From: Rufibacter hautae
GTDB taxonomy: Bacteria; Bacteroidota; Bacteroidia; Cytophagales; Hymenobacteraceae
Reading direction: 5' to 3'
Assembly (NCBI RefSeq): GCF_008271695.1
Contig: NZ_VKKY01000002.1
Span: 1,054,001 to 1,118,000 of the forward strand
DNA: 64,000 nt
The translations under genes and the position numbers were made by a program. Shown here one piece after another: positions 62,050 to 64,000 of the stretch. Numbering within the stretch: position 1 is the first letter of the stretch; every line of letters starts with the position of its first letter. The notes beneath the pieces are model-generated. The model made no database searches, was not told where the DNA came from, and was given only the letters and a program-made list of their open reading frames with translations.

Positions 62050-63426
62050 GTGCAGACAGTTAGTAAACCCCGCAAACGAGCCGCTAAGTCGGCTGGTGAG
62101 GCAACGAAACAGAAAAAAGCCTTTGTGTTGGACACATCCGTCATCTTGTACGACCACAGCGCCGTGGAGCATTTCGGGGAACATGACGTGGCCATCCCCA
62201 TCACGGTGCTGGAGGAACTGGACAACTTCAAAAAAGGAAACGACATCAAGAACTTTGAGGCGCGGGAGTTTATCCGCTACATAGACAACCTTTCCTCGCA
62301 GCACATGCTCCAGAGTTGGATTCCGTTGGAAGGCTCTAACAAAGGACGGTTTAAAGTGCTGATGGGCAACGGATCTCCAATTGACGCGGAGAAGATCTTC
62401 AACGAAGACAAAGCCGATCACAAGATCCTGAACGCTACCCTGTCCCTACAGCACGAAATGCCCGACCACCGGGTTACCCTGGTGACAAAGGACATCAACC
62501 TGCGGCTTAAGGCCCGAGCCCTCAATTTATCCGCGGAGGATTACGAGACCGGCAAGATCCAGAACGTAACCAACCTGTACCGCGGCAACGACTTGGTAGA
62601 GGATATTCCGCATACGGTGATCACCAAGCTGTACGAGGAGGGCGAGTGCCCGGTGGAGGAAGCCCTGCCCAATCCGCCCAAAGACAACCACTACTTTATT
62701 CTGCGCAGCGCCAAATCTTCTGCCCTGGCGTATTACAACCCCGAGGACCGGATTCTGGAACGCGTAGACAAGCCGCATGCCGTGGGCATCAAACCCCGCA
62801 ACGCCGAGCAGACCTTTGCCTTGCACGCCATCCTGCACCCTGATATCAAACTGGTTTCGATCCAAGGCGTGGCCGGAACCGGCAAAACTTTGCTGGCCTT
62901 GGCCGGTGCGTTGGAACAACGGGAAGTGTACCGGCAGATTTACCTCGCCCGCCCCATCATTCCGCTCAGTAACCGGGACCTGGGTTTCCTGCCCGGCGAC
63001 GTAAACTCAAAAATTGGGCCTTACATGGAGCCATTATGGGACAACCTCAAGTTCATCCAGAACCAGTTTCCCGAGCACAGCAAGGAAAGCAACCGCATCA
63101 AAGAAATGGTAGAGGATGACCGCTTAGTCATTACACCGTTGGCGTATATCAGAGGTCGGAGCTTGTCTAACATCATCTTCATCGTGGACGAGGCCCAGAA
63201 CCTGACCCCGCACGAAATTAAAACGATTATCTCCCGAGCCGGCGAAAACACCAAGATCATCTTCACCGGTGACATCTACCAAATAGACACACCCTACCTG
63301 GACAGCCAAAGCAACGGCCTCTCCTACCTCATTGACAAAGTGAAGAACCATCCGTTGTACGCCCACGTGACCCTGCAACGCGGCGAGCGCTCTGAACTAG
63401 CCAACTTGGCCAACCAGCTTCTTTGA
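62050..63426 (+). CDS. PIN-PhoH family ATPase / RNase protein
   Basis: This ~458-aa protein has an N-terminal PIN domain (AFVLDTSVILYDHSAVEHF with a catalytic Asp, then VTLVTKDINLRLKARAL) and a C-terminal PhoH ATPase. The ATPase shows Walker A GVAGTGKTLLALAGAL, then PIIPLSNRDLGFLPGD, and Walker B IIFIVDEAQNLTPHE. The pair is thought to act as an RNA helicase-nuclease. No ATG is available upstream of the conserved region: GTG at 62050 (then QTVSKPRKRA) or TTG at 62014 are the options, and GTG is preferred. Confidence 0.92.
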   Translation: MQTVSKPRKRAAKSAGEATKQKKAFVLDTSVILYDHSAVEHFGEHDVAIPITVLEELDNFKKGNDIKNFEAREFIRYIDNLSSQHMLQSWIPLEGSNKGRFKVLMGNGSPIDAEKIFNEDKADHKILNATLSLQHEMPDHRVTLVTKDINLRLKARALNLSAEDYETGKIQNVTNLYRGNDLVEDIPHTVITKLYEEGECPVEEALPNPPKDNHYFILRSAKSSALAYYNPEDRILERVDKPHAVGIKPRNAEQTFALHAILHPDIKLVSIQGVAGTGKTLLALAGALEQREVYRQIYLARPIIPLSNRDLGFLPGDVNSKIGPYMEPLWDNLKFIQNQFPEHSKESNRIKEMVEDDRLVITPLAYIRGRSLSNIIFIVDEAQNLTPHEIKTIISRAGENTKIIFTGDIYQIDTPYLDSQSNGLSYLIDKVKNHPLYAHVTLQRGERSELANLANQLL

Positions 63427-63471
63427 TTGTTGGTTGTTGATTGTTAGTTGTTTTAGAACAAGCCTGTAAAG

Positions 63472-63525
63472 TAAGAATCCCTTTTGGAGCCGTTTTATGT
63501 AAAACAGCCCCAAAAGGGATTCTTA
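63472..63525. repeat. Dispersed palindrome copy 23, strong hairpin
   Basis: TAAGAATCCCTTTTGGAGC (63472-63490) and GCCCCAAAAGGGATTCTTA (63507-63525) form a 19-bp stem with one mismatch, around CGTTTTATGTAAAACA. ATTGTT-type repeats lie outside it on both sides. It separates convergent phoH and dinB genes. Confidence 0.8.
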
Positions 63526-63583
63526 ATTAATATTACGCCGTAAAAAAGAACAATCAGTAATTAACAATCAGCCATCAGCCAAA

Positions 63584-64000
63584 TTACAATTTAACCAGGT
63601 ACCGTTCTTTGAGGATGTTCAGGTGGTGGCGCTCATGGCCGGCAATGATAAAGGCCAGGGCGGCTGGGGTCACGGGGCTTCCGTTGGCGTTGCCAAGCCT
63701 GGTCAAACTTACCTCAGGCAGAGAATCAAATAGAGAGATAGTGGCTTCCCTTACAGTATTGTGCTCGGCCAGGAGACCGTTGATGGTGCGGTCTTTGAAA
63801 AATGCATGGGCCACATACGTATTCTCATCGAAGCCCGGCAGCGGATTCTGTTCTCCCCGGGCCACGCACAGCGCCCGGTACGCCATGATGCGTTCGGTAT
63901 CATTCATGTGGCCCAACAATTCTTTTACTGACCATTTCCCTGGCTCATAGGCGAAGTTTGCCTCTCCCTCACTCACGCGGCCAAACAACTGCACCACTTC
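63584..64000 (-). CDS. DinB family protein (N terminus beyond the window)
   Basis: About 138 residues of a four-helix DinB/YfiT protein are visible. Metal-site elements are GKWSVKELLGHMNDTERIMAY (first His) and LAFIIAGHERHHLNILKER (His pair near the C terminus). The frame is open to the right edge, so the start lies outside; family members usually have ~170 aa. These proteins include thiol transferases; the substrate is unknown. Confidence 0.88.
   Translation of the reverse strand, partial: EVVQLFGRVSEGEANFAYEPGKWSVKELLGHMNDTERIMAYRALCVARGEQNPLPGFDENTYVAHAFFKDRTINGLLAEHNTVREATISLFDSLPEVSLTRLGNANGSPVTPAALAFIIAGHERHHLNILKERYLVKL

Noticed and set aside
1-64000. CRISPR arrays, tRNA or rRNA genes, intact insertion sequences, prophage genes
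   Set aside because: Looked for and not seen. The repeats present are palindromic and dispersed rather than regularly spaced direct repeats, and no transposase or integrase is encoded.

Overview
The window comes from a Bacteroidota chromosome, most likely the Hymenobacteraceae/Cytophagales side (a Rufibacter- or Pontibacter-like organism). Evidence seen in the sequence: a type IX secretion C-terminal domain on a DUF4331 protein, a SusC-style TonB receptor with a carboxypeptidase-regulatory N-domain, families typical of the phylum (DUF3667, DUF2911, DUF4268, DUF4126), a PIN-PhoH protein, a TreY-MalQ fusion, little use of Shine-Dalgarno sites, and moderate GC with AT-rich intergenic gaps. No rRNA, tRNA, phage, CRISPR array or intact insertion sequence is visible. 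The genus assignment is inference.

Layout. 1-10.3 kb: a molybdenum block with a MocA-like nucleotidyltransferase, a three-subunit PaoABC-like molybdo-flavoenzyme, moaD-moaE-moaA, moaC, a MoeB-rhodanese protein, a TauE-type exporter and moeA. It makes the cofactor and one of its clients. 10.4-18.3 kb: small hypotheticals, two tandem aldo/keto reductases, a lipoprotein, a beta-barrel-like protein, a monooxygenase-fold protein, a membrane protein resembling Pyr4/PaxB terpene cyclases, and a 2H phosphodiesterase. 18.4-22.7 kb: a GHMP-kinase/uridylyltransferase fusion with a GalU-like partner. 22.9-35.4 kb: Mut7-C protein, photolyase, aldo/keto reductase, MsrA, DUF1622, a beta-lactamase-family lipoprotein carrying a GH3 C-terminal domain, MBL hydrolase, PAS-LuxR regulator, RluE, DUF3667, ThpR. 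35.9-43.7 kb: DUF4331, TPR, TonB receptor, AraC regulator, secreted MBL protein. 43.9-47.9 kb: QorB-like and NmrA-like reductases, DUF2911, AraC. 48.0-56.9 kb: glycogen/trehalose genes glgX-treZ and treY-malQ. 57-64 kb: NADP-GAPDH, citrate synthase, two tandem YwqK-like proteins, PhoH, DinB (cut by the window edge).

The most unusual signal is not a gene. A ~35-bp interrupted palindrome, with consensus arms TTTTAGGGCTGTTTTC and GAAAACAGCCCTAAAA, recurs about 23 times, roughly every 3 kb, nearly always between genes. Several copies show compensating arm changes that keep a hairpin. At least two copies sit inside coding sequence and supply the C-terminal tails of two unrelated proteins, in the same reading frame, giving a shared K-P-V-F motif. 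This resembles the behaviour of Rickettsia palindromic elements. A second, different repeat block (a perfect 25-bp inverted repeat enclosing inner palindromes) separates treZ from treY-malQ.
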